Assembly (NCBI GenBank): GCA_020029625.1 | Contig: JAIBJP010000037.1 | Coordinates: forward strand, 1 to 12,305 | Source of the DNA: Actinomycetota bacterium | GTDB lineage: Bacteria > Actinomycetota > Thermoleophilia > Gaiellales > Gaiellaceae | Length of the DNA stretch: 12,305 nt | Direction: 5' to 3' | In this document: piece after piece, positions 6,630 to 12,291 of the stretch | Layout: every line of letters starts with the position of its first letter | Position numbering within the stretch: position 1 is the stretch's first letter | Position numbers and translations under genes: made by a program | The notes under the pieces: model-generated | Database searches by the model: none | What the model was told of the DNA's origin: nothing | What the model saw: the letters and a program-made list of their open reading frames with translations, nothing else

Positions 6630-7677
6630 GCAGGACGAGGCCAAGGCCCTCCTCCGCTCCGCCCTGGCGGAGGGCCCGGCGCACGCCTATCTCTTCCACG
6701 GGCCTCGCGGGGTCGGGAAGCGGCGGGCCGCGCTCGCGTTCGCCGGCGAGCTCCTCGGCGATGCGGGCCGCGTAGCGCGCCGCGCGCATCCCGACCTCTA
6801 CCTGCTCGAGCCGCTCGGCGACCAGATTCGGATCGACCCGATCCGCGACCTCCGCCGCGACCTGCACATGCGCCCGTTCGAGGCGGCGCGGCGCGTCTAT
6901 CTCCTCTTCGGCGCCCACCTGATGAACGAGGACGCCGCCGACGCGCTCCTGAAGGATCTCGAGGAGCCGCCCGACTACGCAGTCGTAGTCCTCGTCGCCG
7001 ACGATCTGGGACCGCTCCCGCCGACGATCCGCTCGCGCTGCCAGCTCGTCCCGTTTCGTCGGCTTTCCCAACGGGCCGTGAAGGCCTACCTCTCCTCGCG
7101 CGGGCTGGCGGGGGAGCAGCTGGAAGCGCTGGCGCGCGTGGCCGGAGGGCGACTCGACCGCGCCGACCGGCTTCTCGACGCAGAGGCGGGGAAGCGCCGT
7201 TCGGTGCTGATCGAGCTCGCCCGCTCCGTCTATCTCGATGCCCGCTTCGATCCGGGAGCGGCATCCAAGCGCGTGCACGACCTCGCCCAGCAGCGAGCTG
7301 CCGAGGCGAAGGCGCACGCCGAGGCCGATCCCCCGTCGGACGAGAGCCCGCGGGAGGCGGAGCAGCGCATCCGTCGCGCCGCGCGAGGGGCCGAGCGCGA
7401 CGAGGTTCTCGACGCCCTGGACATCCTCACGAGCTGGTACCGGGATCTGGTCGTGATCGCGGCGGGAGCGGAGCCGGCAGTCGTCAACTCCGACCGGCTT
7501 GCGGAGCTCTCGGAGGACGGTAGCCCCGACCGCTCGCCGGCGGCGGAACGGGCGGCGGAGGCCGTGCGCGAGACGTGGCGCTCGTTCGAATTCCAGGTTC
7601 AGCCCGGGCTCGCGCTCGAGGCCCTGTTCGCGCGCCTACGCCGCGAGCTTGCCGCGCCGGCCCGGGCGACGCGCTAG
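6604..7677 (+). CDS. holB: DNA polymerase III delta' subunit (clamp loader)
   Basis: Part of the clamp-loader complex that places the beta sliding clamp on primed DNA. The 357-residue protein shows AHAYLFHGPRGVGKRRAAL (26-44), RIDPIRDLRRDL (76-87), RRVYLLFGAHLMNEDAADALLKDLEEPP (96-123) and the sensor/arginine-finger-type PPTIRSRCQ (139-147). The Walker A region has Lys39 followed by Arg rather than Ser/Thr, so nucleotide binding is doubtful, as is usual for delta'. The four-cysteine zinc module normally found between the P-loop and the HPDL motif is missing; only one Cys (146) is present. The C-terminal half has an Ala/Arg/Glu-rich linker (about 225-265). The start is GTG 6604, overlapping tmk; an AGGAGGT lies 14 bases upstream, rather far for a normal Shine-Dalgarno site. 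Confidence 0.9.
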   Translation: MDTFETFPEQDEAKALLRSALAEGPAHAYLFHGPRGVGKRRAALAFAGELLGDAGRVARRAHPDLYLLEPLGDQIRIDPIRDLRRDLHMRPFEAARRVYLLFGAHLMNEDAADALLKDLEEPPDYAVVVLVADDLGPLPPTIRSRCQLVPFRRLSQRAVKAYLSSRGLAGEQLEALARVAGGRLDRADRLLDAEAGKRRSVLIELARSVYLDARFDPGAASKRVHDLAQQRAAEAKAHAEADPPSDESPREAEQRIRRAARGAERDEVLDALDILTSWYRDLVVIAAGAEPAVVNSDRLAELSEDGSPDRSPAAERAAEAVRETWRSFEFQVQPGLALEALFARLRRELAAPARATR

Positions 7678-7680
7678 CGT
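7675..7680 (+). promoter_or_regulatory. Possible -10 element (TAGCGT) before ricT
   Basis: TAGCGT fits TANNNT and ends nine bases before the ricT ATG, overlapping the holB stop codon. There is no Shine-Dalgarno site before ricT. The match is weak by itself; it is listed because the spacing agrees with other genes here. Confidence 0.2.
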
Positions 7681-7689
7681 TTTACCCCC

Positions 7690-8499
7690 ATGACTACCGC
7701 AGTCGGCGTCGTCTTCTCACCTGGCGGGAAGGTCTACTCCTTCGATCCGGGTGGGCTCGAGCTGGCCTGGAACACCCGGGTCATCTGCCAGACCTCGCGC
7801 GGCCTCGAGCTCGGACGGGTCGTGAAGCCGAACCACGAGCTCGAGTCGGAGCCTTCGCCGCCGCTGAAGAGGGTGCTGCGCCGGGCCACTCCCACGGACG
7901 ACGAGACGAACGAGACCAACCGTGTGGAGGCCAAGCGTGCGATGAGAGTCTTCCGCGAGGTGCTGCGCCAGACCGGGCTCGAGATGAAGCCTGTCTCCGC
8001 CGAACTGGTCTTCGACGGCTCCCGCCTGGTCTTCGCCTACGAGGCCGAAGGCCGGCCGGACCTGACGGCCTTCCGCGACGAGCTCCGCCGCCGCCTGACA
8101 CGCCGCATCGAGCTTCGCTCGGTGGGGCCACGCGAGTGCGCGCGCCTCTGCGGCGATCACGGGCTGTGCGGCGGGCAGCACTGCTGTCGGCGTTTCCCTT
8201 CGCACGAGCAGCCGATCACGCTGCGGATGGCGAAGGACCAGGACCTGCCGATGAGCTCCGGCCGGATCACCGGGCTCTGCGGGCGCCTGCGCTGCTGCCT
8301 CGCCTTCGAGCATCCGACGTACAAGAGCTTCCGCGACCGGGCTCCGAGGGTTGGGCGGCGCGTCGAAACGCCTCGCGGGCCGGGCGTCGTGACCGCCTAC
8401 CAGGTCGTAGAAGATACCTGCACGGTGGAGTTCGAGGACGCCGACATGGTCGATCTGCCCATCGACGAATGCCGCGAGCTCTCCGAGGAGCGCATGTAA
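7690..8499 (+). CDS. ricT: PSP1-domain iron-sulfur protein, RicT/YaaT family
   Basis: This 269-residue protein matches the PSP1 family. In Bacillus subtilis RicT (YaaT) joins RicA and RicF in a [4Fe-4S]-bearing complex that helps RNase Y process mRNAs and affects sporulation and competence. Signature parts are VEAKRAMRVFREV (79-91), VFDGSRLVFAYEAEGRPDL (107-125), RSVGPREC (143-150), GLCGGQHCC (158-166) and KDQDLPMSSGRITGLCGRLRCCLAFE (182-207). Cysteines at 160, 165, 166, 197, 202 and 203 fall in the conserved cluster-binding region; Cys150 and Cys154 lie where B. subtilis, as I recall it, has other residues. It follows holB by 12 bases, giving the tmk-holB-ricT order known from Bacillota. Whether RicA and RicF exist in this organism cannot be seen here. 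Confidence 0.92.
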   Translation: MTTAVGVVFSPGGKVYSFDPGGLELAWNTRVICQTSRGLELGRVVKPNHELESEPSPPLKRVLRRATPTDDETNETNRVEAKRAMRVFREVLRQTGLEMKPVSAELVFDGSRLVFAYEAEGRPDLTAFRDELRRRLTRRIELRSVGPRECARLCGDHGLCGGQHCCRRFPSHEQPITLRMAKDQDLPMSSGRITGLCGRLRCCLAFEHPTYKSFRDRAPRVGRRVETPRGPGVVTAYQVVEDTCTVEFEDADMVDLPIDECRELSEERM

Positions 8500-8562
8500 G
8501 GACTCTGTTCGGCCCTCGAACGGGGGATGATTTGGGGGGCGCTTGCGCTCAGACTCCGTTTC

Positions 8563-9504
8563 ATGAGCGCTGCGCCCGACCGCGCGGAGGAGCTCTTCAC
8601 CGAGCACTCCCGGCGGATCTACGCGTATTGCCTCCGCCAGCTCGGCTCGCGCGAGGAGGCCGAGGACGCCGTCCAGGCCACGTACCTGAACGCCTGCCGC
8701 AGCCTGCTGAGCGGCTTCGAGCCTGACGTCGCGCAGGCCTGGCTCTACAAGGTGGCGCAGAACGTCTGTCTCACGAAGCAGCGCTCGAGTTGGCGTCGGC
8801 GACGCGTGGAGCGTCCCGGGGACCTGCGGGAGATCGAAGAGCTCGTCGCCGCTCCGCACGATCCGGACGACGAGCTGTTCGGCATCGACGATGCCCTGGC
8901 GGCCCTTCCCGAGCAGCAGCGCCGCGCGATTCTGCTGCGGGAATGGAAAGGGCTCTCATACCGCGAGGTCGCGGCCGAGATGGAGCTTTCGCAGGGCGCG
9001 GTCGAGACCCTCATCTTTCGTGCGCGCCGCTCGCTGGCGGCCGCGCTCGACGAGCCCGAGACCCCGAAGCGCCGAGCCCGCCTGGCGCACGCCTTCGACG
9101 GCGGGGCGCTCGTCGCTTCGCTCAAGGCTGCTCTCGGTGGGAGCCTCAGCGGGAGCCTCGCCACCGGCCTCGCCGTGGCTGCCTCCGCGACGGCGATCGC
9201 CACAAGCCCCGTCGGCCACATGGACTGGATCCGCCCGACTGCTCAAAATCCTGCCGCGAAGGTTGCGCACATTCCGGCGAGCCCGACGGTGAGGACTGCC
9301 CCCGCGGATCGCGACCCATCGTCCGTGGCGCGTTTGAATGCCGGTCACGGGAATGGCAAGGGGCACGTGAAGTCAGGACACGGCGGCAAAGCTCACGGGA
9401 AAAGTGCCCACGGCGGCGGCAAGCCCGCCTGGGCCGGCGGCCGGTCGTCCCAGCATTCGCGCGCCGGCGGCAACGGCAACCCCGGCGGCAAGGGCCACAG
9501 CTAG
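8563..9504 (+). CDS. ECF-type RNA polymerase sigma factor with membrane segment and Gly/His-rich tail
   Basis: Residues about 7-80 form sigma region 2 (AEELFTEHSRRIYAYCLRQLG, then EEAEDAVQATYLNA and AWLYKVAQNVCL). Residues about 108-162 form region 4 (LPEQQRRAILLREWKGLSYREVAAEM, then LSQGAVETLIFRARRSL). It should direct RNA polymerase to its own promoter set. Beyond residue 165 there is an unusual extension: a basic stretch, a small-residue hydrophobic segment (about 189-216) that could cross the membrane, a Pro/Ala linker, and from about 258 a Gly/Lys/His-rich tail with seven His. No anti-sigma gene is adjacent, so the extension may itself sense or tether. I prefer ATG 8563 because MSAAPDRAEELF leads straight into region 2; an in-frame ATG at 8527 would add 12 residues. 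Neither has a clear Shine-Dalgarno site. Confidence 0.88.
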   Translation: MSAAPDRAEELFTEHSRRIYAYCLRQLGSREEAEDAVQATYLNACRSLLSGFEPDVAQAWLYKVAQNVCLTKQRSSWRRRRVERPGDLREIEELVAAPHDPDDELFGIDDALAALPEQQRRAILLREWKGLSYREVAAEMELSQGAVETLIFRARRSLAAALDEPETPKRRARLAHAFDGGALVASLKAALGGSLSGSLATGLAVAASATAIATSPVGHMDWIRPTAQNPAAKVAHIPASPTVRTAPADRDPSSVARLNAGHGNGKGHVKSGHGGKAHGKSAHGGGKPAWAGGRSSQHSRAGGNGNPGGKGHS

Positions 9505-9521
9505 GCCTCCACTGCGTCGTG

Positions 9522-9527
9522 TAGGTT
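9522..9527 (+). promoter_or_regulatory. Putative -10 element (TAGGTT) for the membrane-protein pair
   Basis: TAGGTT lies in the 32-base gap after the sigma factor gene and ends nine bases before the GTG at 9537. It is the same hexamer and nearly the same spacing as before the methyltransferase at 1320-1325. No Shine-Dalgarno site is visible, so a leaderless mRNA is likely if this promoter is used. Confidence 0.35.
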
Positions 9528-9536
9528 GAGCGACCG

Positions 9537-10016
9537 GTGTCGCTCAACGACTGGCTGCTCTTCCTGCACGTCCTCGCGGCGTTCGTTCTCGTGGCCGCCG
9601 AAGTGCTCTTCACCTTCCTGATCGCGTGGCTGTGGAAGCGGGATGCGCCGAGCGACATCGCCCGCGTTTCGGGTATCTCCCGCCTCGGCAATGTTCTGGT
9701 CGGAGTCGGCGCGGTAGGCGTGCTGATCCTTGGGATCGTGCTCGCTTTCGAAGCCGACAGCTATGCGATCTGGGATCCCTGGATCGTGGCGGCCATCGTC
9801 CTCTGGCTCGCGTTCGCGGAGCTGGGCCGGCGCACCGGTAAGGCGTACGACGCCGCGGGCGCCCGAGCCCGCACGCTGGTCAGCGAGGGCCGCGACGAGC
9901 CGAATGCCGAGCTCGGGGCGATGTTCCGCTCCCGGGCCGGTCTCGGGTTCCACCTGGCGTCCGTCGCCGTCCTCCTACTCCTCCTCCTCGACATGATCTT
10001 CAAGCCGGGAGCGTGA
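9537..10016 (+). CDS. Four-helix integral membrane protein (DUF2269-like), first of a pair
   Basis: This 159-residue protein has four predicted transmembrane helices at about residues 6-33, 50-71, 81-96 and 138-155. Between helices 3 and 4 is a charged loop (GRRTGKAYDAAGARARTLVSEGRDEPNAE). The opening WLLFLHVLAAFVLVAAEV, with a His in the first helix, resembles DUF2269 and related small integral membrane families, some of which place His in the first helix as a possible heme or copper ligand. That functional idea is speculation. It starts with GTG at 9537. Its TGA overlaps the GTG of the next gene, which has a similar opening motif and topology, so the two probably form a heterodimer or larger complex. 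Confidence 0.75.
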   Translation: MSLNDWLLFLHVLAAFVLVAAEVLFTFLIAWLWKRDAPSDIARVSGISRLGNVLVGVGAVGVLILGIVLAFEADSYAIWDPWIVAAIVLWLAFAELGRRTGKAYDAAGARARTLVSEGRDEPNAELGAMFRSRAGLGFHLASVAVLLLLLLDMIFKPGA

Positions 10017-10489
10017 CCGTGCTCGCAGCCATTCGACCGACCAGCTGGGACTTCCCCCTTTTTCTCCATGTCCTCGGGGCGATGATCCTCGTCGGTGGGC
10101 TGGTGGTGGCGGTCGCCATGCAGCTCCTCGCCTGGCGACGGCGCGATCCCGCGGACGTGGCGGCATTCAGCCGCGGAGCCTTCTGGGCGCTCCTGACCGT
10201 GGCGCTGCCGGGCTGGGTCGTCATGCGCGCCGGCGGCGAGTGGATCCGCTCGAAGGAGGGCTATAGCGGCCCCGACGATCCTTCCTGGCTAGGTTTCGGC
10301 TACTTCGCGGCCGACATCGGCTTCGTTCTGCTGCTCGTCACCATGCTCCTCGCGGGCCTCGGAGTGCGGCAGCTGCGGCGCTCGGGAGGCGGCGCGAGCA
10401 TCCTCGCCCGCGTGGCGACTCCGCTCGCCACGATCCTGCTGATCGTGTACCTCGTCGCCGTCTGGGCGATGACCACGAAACCCGACTAG
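10013..10489 (+). CDS. Four-helix integral membrane protein (DUF2269-like), second of a pair
   Basis: This 158-residue protein has transmembrane helices at about residues 14-41, 55-71, 94-118 and 138-153. It opens with FPLFLHVLGAMILVGGLVV, matching the LFLHVL(A/G)A motif of the preceding gene, so the two look like diverged copies. Between helices 2 and 3 is a polar loop (GGEWIRSKEGYSGPDDPSWLG). The GTG at 10013 overlaps the preceding stop (GTGA), giving translational coupling; a second GTG at 10019 is an alternative start. Function is unknown. A hairpin at 10516-10533 may end this transcript. Confidence 0.75.
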   Translation: MTVLAAIRPTSWDFPLFLHVLGAMILVGGLVVAVAMQLLAWRRRDPADVAAFSRGAFWALLTVALPGWVVMRAGGEWIRSKEGYSGPDDPSWLGFGYFAADIGFVLLLVTMLLAGLGVRQLRRSGGGASILARVATPLATILLIVYLVAVWAMTTKPD

Positions 10490-10515
10490 CAACGGAGTCG
10501 GTTACGCTGGGGCAC

Positions 10516-10533
10516 TCGGGAGCGCTGTCCCGA
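10516..10533 (+). terminator. Hairpin between the membrane-protein pair and the phosphoesterase
   Basis: TCGGGA and TCCCGA form a perfect 6-base-pair stem with a 6-base loop, 26 bases after the preceding stop. There is no T tract, only a mixed pyrimidine stretch. A TACGCT hexamer at 10503-10508 could instead be a -10 for the downstream gene, which would put this hairpin at the very 5' end of its mRNA. Either reading is possible. Confidence 0.3.
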
Positions 10534-10553
10534 CCTGCTTCCCGTCCGAGCCC

Positions 10554-12038
10554 GTGCGAGCCGTCCGCGCAGCTCTTCTCCACTTTCTGGGACTACTCAG
10601 GTCCCTGTTCCGAGGCAGCGCCGAGCCGCCCGGCGGTTTCGTCGAGATCGCGATCGACGACTCGTTAGCGGCTCTCGACGAGATCGAGCACGTGGTCGTC
10701 CTCATGCTCGAGAACCGCTCGTTCGATCACCTGCTCGGTTATCTCAGCCTCGAGCCGTTCGGCTCGGACCTCGACGGTCTCGAGAGCGGGATGGCCAACA
10801 CGTACGAAGGCCGCTCGCATCCGATCTTCCGGTTGACAGAGACCGCGCTCGAGAAGGCTCAGGATCCCTGTCACTCGGGGGCATGCGTCGACGAGCAGGT
10901 CGCGGATGCGAACGGCGGCTTCGCAGCCAACTACATCCGCACCCGGGGAGACCCCGAATTCGCCGAGCCGGTCGTCGTCATGGGTTACTACGACGGCGAC
11001 CAGCTGCCGGTCTACGACTTTCTCGCCCGTCGATTCTGCGTCTGCGATCGGTGGTTCTGCCCGGTGCGCGGGGCGACGTTTCCCAACCGCCTTTACGCGG
11101 TCGCTGGGCGAGCGGCGGGAAGTCGCGACAACGCAAGCCCGCCGGTCTACCACCTTCCTTCTTTCGTCCGCCATCTCGATGCCGCGCGGGCGACCTGGCG
11201 CTGGTACACGCACGAGATCTTCGCGACCATCTGGGCCGTCGACCGCGATTATCTCCCGAAGACGTTCGACAACGTCCGCCCGTTCTCGTCTCCGTTCTCG
11301 TTCGACGACTTTTTCTCCGCCGCGCAGGCGGGAACCCTTCCGAACGTCGCCTGGATCGACCCCAACTTCGTCGACGTCGGCGGGCCGGTGGGCTCGAACG
11401 ACGACCATCCGCCCTCGGACGTCCGCGCCGGGCAAGAGCTCGTCCTCCGCGTCTTCAATGCGCTCGTTCGCGGTCCCGCCTGGGAGCGGACGCTCTTGAT
11501 TGTCACGTACGACGAGCACGGCGGCTTTTTCGACCACGTCCCGCCACCGGCCGCTGCCGACGACGATTCGCATTCCGAGTTCCACGCCTATGGCCCGAGG
11601 GTGCCCGCACTTGTCGTCTCTCCCCGCCTGGGGACTCGCGTTTCCCACGAGGTCTTCGACCACACATCGATCATCAAGACCTGCCTTGCCCGCTTCTGCC
11701 GGCGGGACGACACGCTCATTCCCGACATGGGTGCGCGCGTGCGCGCAGCGAACCACCTCGGGGTCCTCCTCGACAGGGACGTGAAGATCGCCCGGCCCGA
11801 CGACGCGAGCCTCGAGGAGCTCGCGTCTGCGCTCGGCCGCTGGCGGGCTGATGCGCTGCGAGCCGAGGTCGAAATTCAGGGCGAGGCTGTTGCCCCCGAA
11901 CCCGCCGTCCTGACGGACTTCCAGGAGGACTACATCGCTGCCAGGGAAGCGGTGCTGAACTCGCTCACGCCGGAGGAGCGCGCACGCGCCGCCGTCGCGC
12001 TCGCCGCTCCCTCCACGACGCCGAACCCTCGGCGCTGA
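10554..12038 (+). CDS. Phosphoesterase of the phospholipase C / acid phosphatase AcpA family
   Basis: A 494-residue enzyme expected to hydrolyse phosphate esters, possibly phospholipid head groups. Family signatures are IEHVVVLMLENRSFDHLLG (44-62) with metal-type Glu53/Asn54, CDRWFCPVRGATFPNRLY (164-181) whose Thr175 is the likely nucleophile by analogy with the Ser/Thr of the family, SNDDHPPSDVRAGQ (281-294) and LLIVTYDEHGGFFDHVPPP (314-332) with metal-type Asp320/Glu321. All core motifs look intact. Unlike many relatives it has no twin-arginine signal; the N-terminus (ALLHFLGLLRSLF, 7-19) is a short amphipathic stretch that may sit on a membrane. The GTG at 10554 is the first in-frame start candidate after the preceding gene, but no Shine-Dalgarno site supports it. 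The last ~60 residues are Glu/Ala-rich. Substrate cannot be told; lipid turnover and phosphate scavenging are both possible. Confidence 0.88.
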   Translation: MRAVRAALLHFLGLLRSLFRGSAEPPGGFVEIAIDDSLAALDEIEHVVVLMLENRSFDHLLGYLSLEPFGSDLDGLESGMANTYEGRSHPIFRLTETALEKAQDPCHSGACVDEQVADANGGFAANYIRTRGDPEFAEPVVVMGYYDGDQLPVYDFLARRFCVCDRWFCPVRGATFPNRLYAVAGRAAGSRDNASPPVYHLPSFVRHLDAARATWRWYTHEIFATIWAVDRDYLPKTFDNVRPFSSPFSFDDFFSAAQAGTLPNVAWIDPNFVDVGGPVGSNDDHPPSDVRAGQELVLRVFNALVRGPAWERTLLIVTYDEHGGFFDHVPPPAAADDDSHSEFHAYGPRVPALVVSPRLGTRVSHEVFDHTSIIKTCLARFCRRDDTLIPDMGARVRAANHLGVLLDRDVKIARPDDASLEELASALGRWRADALRAEVEIQGEAVAPEPAVLTDFQEDYIAAREAVLNSLTPEERARAAVALAAPSTTPNPRR

Positions 12039-12059
12039 ACCCGTTCGCGACCCCGACGC

Positions 12060-12065
12060 TAGACT
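12060..12065 (+). promoter_or_regulatory. Putative -10 element of tRNA-Thr
   Basis: TAGACT fits TANNNT and ends 11 bases before the mature tRNA 5' end, a sensible distance for a short leader. A poor -35 candidate (CTGAAC, 12035-12040) lies 19 bases upstream, overlapping the stop of the phosphoesterase gene. Confidence 0.35.
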
Positions 12066-12076
12066 GGGTTGCCCCT

Positions 12077-12149
12077 GCCGACGTAGCTCAGCTGGTAGAG
12101 CACTTCACTCGTAATGAAGGGGTCCCCGGTTCGAGTCCGGGCGTCGGCT
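12077..12149 (+). tRNA. tRNA-Thr (anticodon CGT)
   Basis: The 73-base sequence folds into a standard cloverleaf. The acceptor stem GCCGACG (12077-12083) pairs fully with CGTCGGC (12142-12148). The D arm is GCTC/GAGC, the anticodon stem CTTCA/TGAAG encloses loop CTCGTAA with anticodon CGT at 12110-12112, which reads ACG (Thr). The T stem CCCGG/CCGGG carries loop TTCGAGT. The discriminator base is T and CCA is not encoded. The 3' half and the DNA after it look like an integration target (see the repeats downstream). Confidence 0.97.
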
Positions 12150-12157
12150 TTGTCCTT

Positions 12158-12168
12158 ATTTGCAGGCA
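12158..12168 (+). repeat. 11-base direct repeat, copy 1 (ATTTGCAGGCA)
   Basis: ATTTGCAGGCA starts nine bases after the tRNA and recurs exactly at 12281-12291. GCAGGC also occurs inverted just downstream (GCCTGC at 12174-12179), followed by a third GCAGGC, forming the palindrome GCCTGCGCAGGC (12174-12185). Confidence 0.7.
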
Positions 12169-12205
12169 TTCTCGCCTGCGCAGGCAACGATCAGGGCCGG
12201 GTTTT

Positions 12206-12223
12206 GGGTACAAAACGGGTACA
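12206..12223 (+). repeat. Tandem GGGTACA repeat
   Basis: GGGTACA occurs at 12206-12212 and 12217-12223, an 11-base period that puts both copies on the same face of the helix. Such spacing is typical of paired protein-binding sites, for example integrase arm-type sites, but the sequence alone does not show which protein. Confidence 0.5.
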
Positions 12224-12227
12224 TTTT

Positions 12228-12246
12228 CTGACCGGTTCACGGTCAG
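12228..12246 (+). repeat. Hairpin CTGACCG...CGGTCAG
   Basis: A perfect 7-base-pair inverted repeat with a 5-base loop (GTTCA). It could end the tRNA transcript as a hairpin without T tract, or be a protein-binding dyad. It directly precedes the tRNA-like repeat at 12247. Confidence 0.5.
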
Positions 12247-12260
12247 TGAAGGGGTCCCCG
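12247..12260 (+). repeat. Copy of an internal tRNA-Thr segment
   Basis: TGAAGGGGTCCCCG here is identical to 12115-12128 in the tRNA, which covers the 3' anticodon stem, variable loop and first T-stem bases. Similarity fades afterwards (CTCGA against GTTCGAG). A tRNA-fragment copy 132 bases downstream is the usual signature of a past or present integration event. Confidence 0.6.
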
Positions 12261-12280
12261 CTCGACCACGACTGATGGAC

Positions 12281-12291
12281 ATTTGCAGGCA
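12281..12291 (+). repeat. 11-base direct repeat, copy 2 (ATTTGCAGGCA)
   Basis: Exact second copy of 12158-12168, 123 bases away. The two copies bracket the tandem GGGTACA sites, the hairpin and the tRNA-like repeat. Confidence 0.7.

Noticed and set aside
4536..6644. A 702-codon open frame on the minus strand
   Set aside because: It runs across the antisense side of tmk and an alternate frame of the epimerase gene, with Arg/Pro-rich shadow sequence. Only the last 178 codons (LytR_C protein) look like a protein.
8527..8562. ATG at 8527 as start of the sigma factor
   Set aside because: Possible, but the added residues are unlike the usual N-terminus and the second ATG leads straight into region 2; kept as an alternative only.
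7717..8859. A 380-codon minus-strand open frame
   Set aside because: It is antisense to ricT and the sigma factor gene, both with clear family motifs.
9330..9500. Tandem DNA repeats or CRISPR-like array in the Gly/His-rich tail of the sigma factor
   Set aside because: The repetition is of short GGC/CAC-type codons encoding a low-complexity tail; there are no constant repeats with unique spacers.
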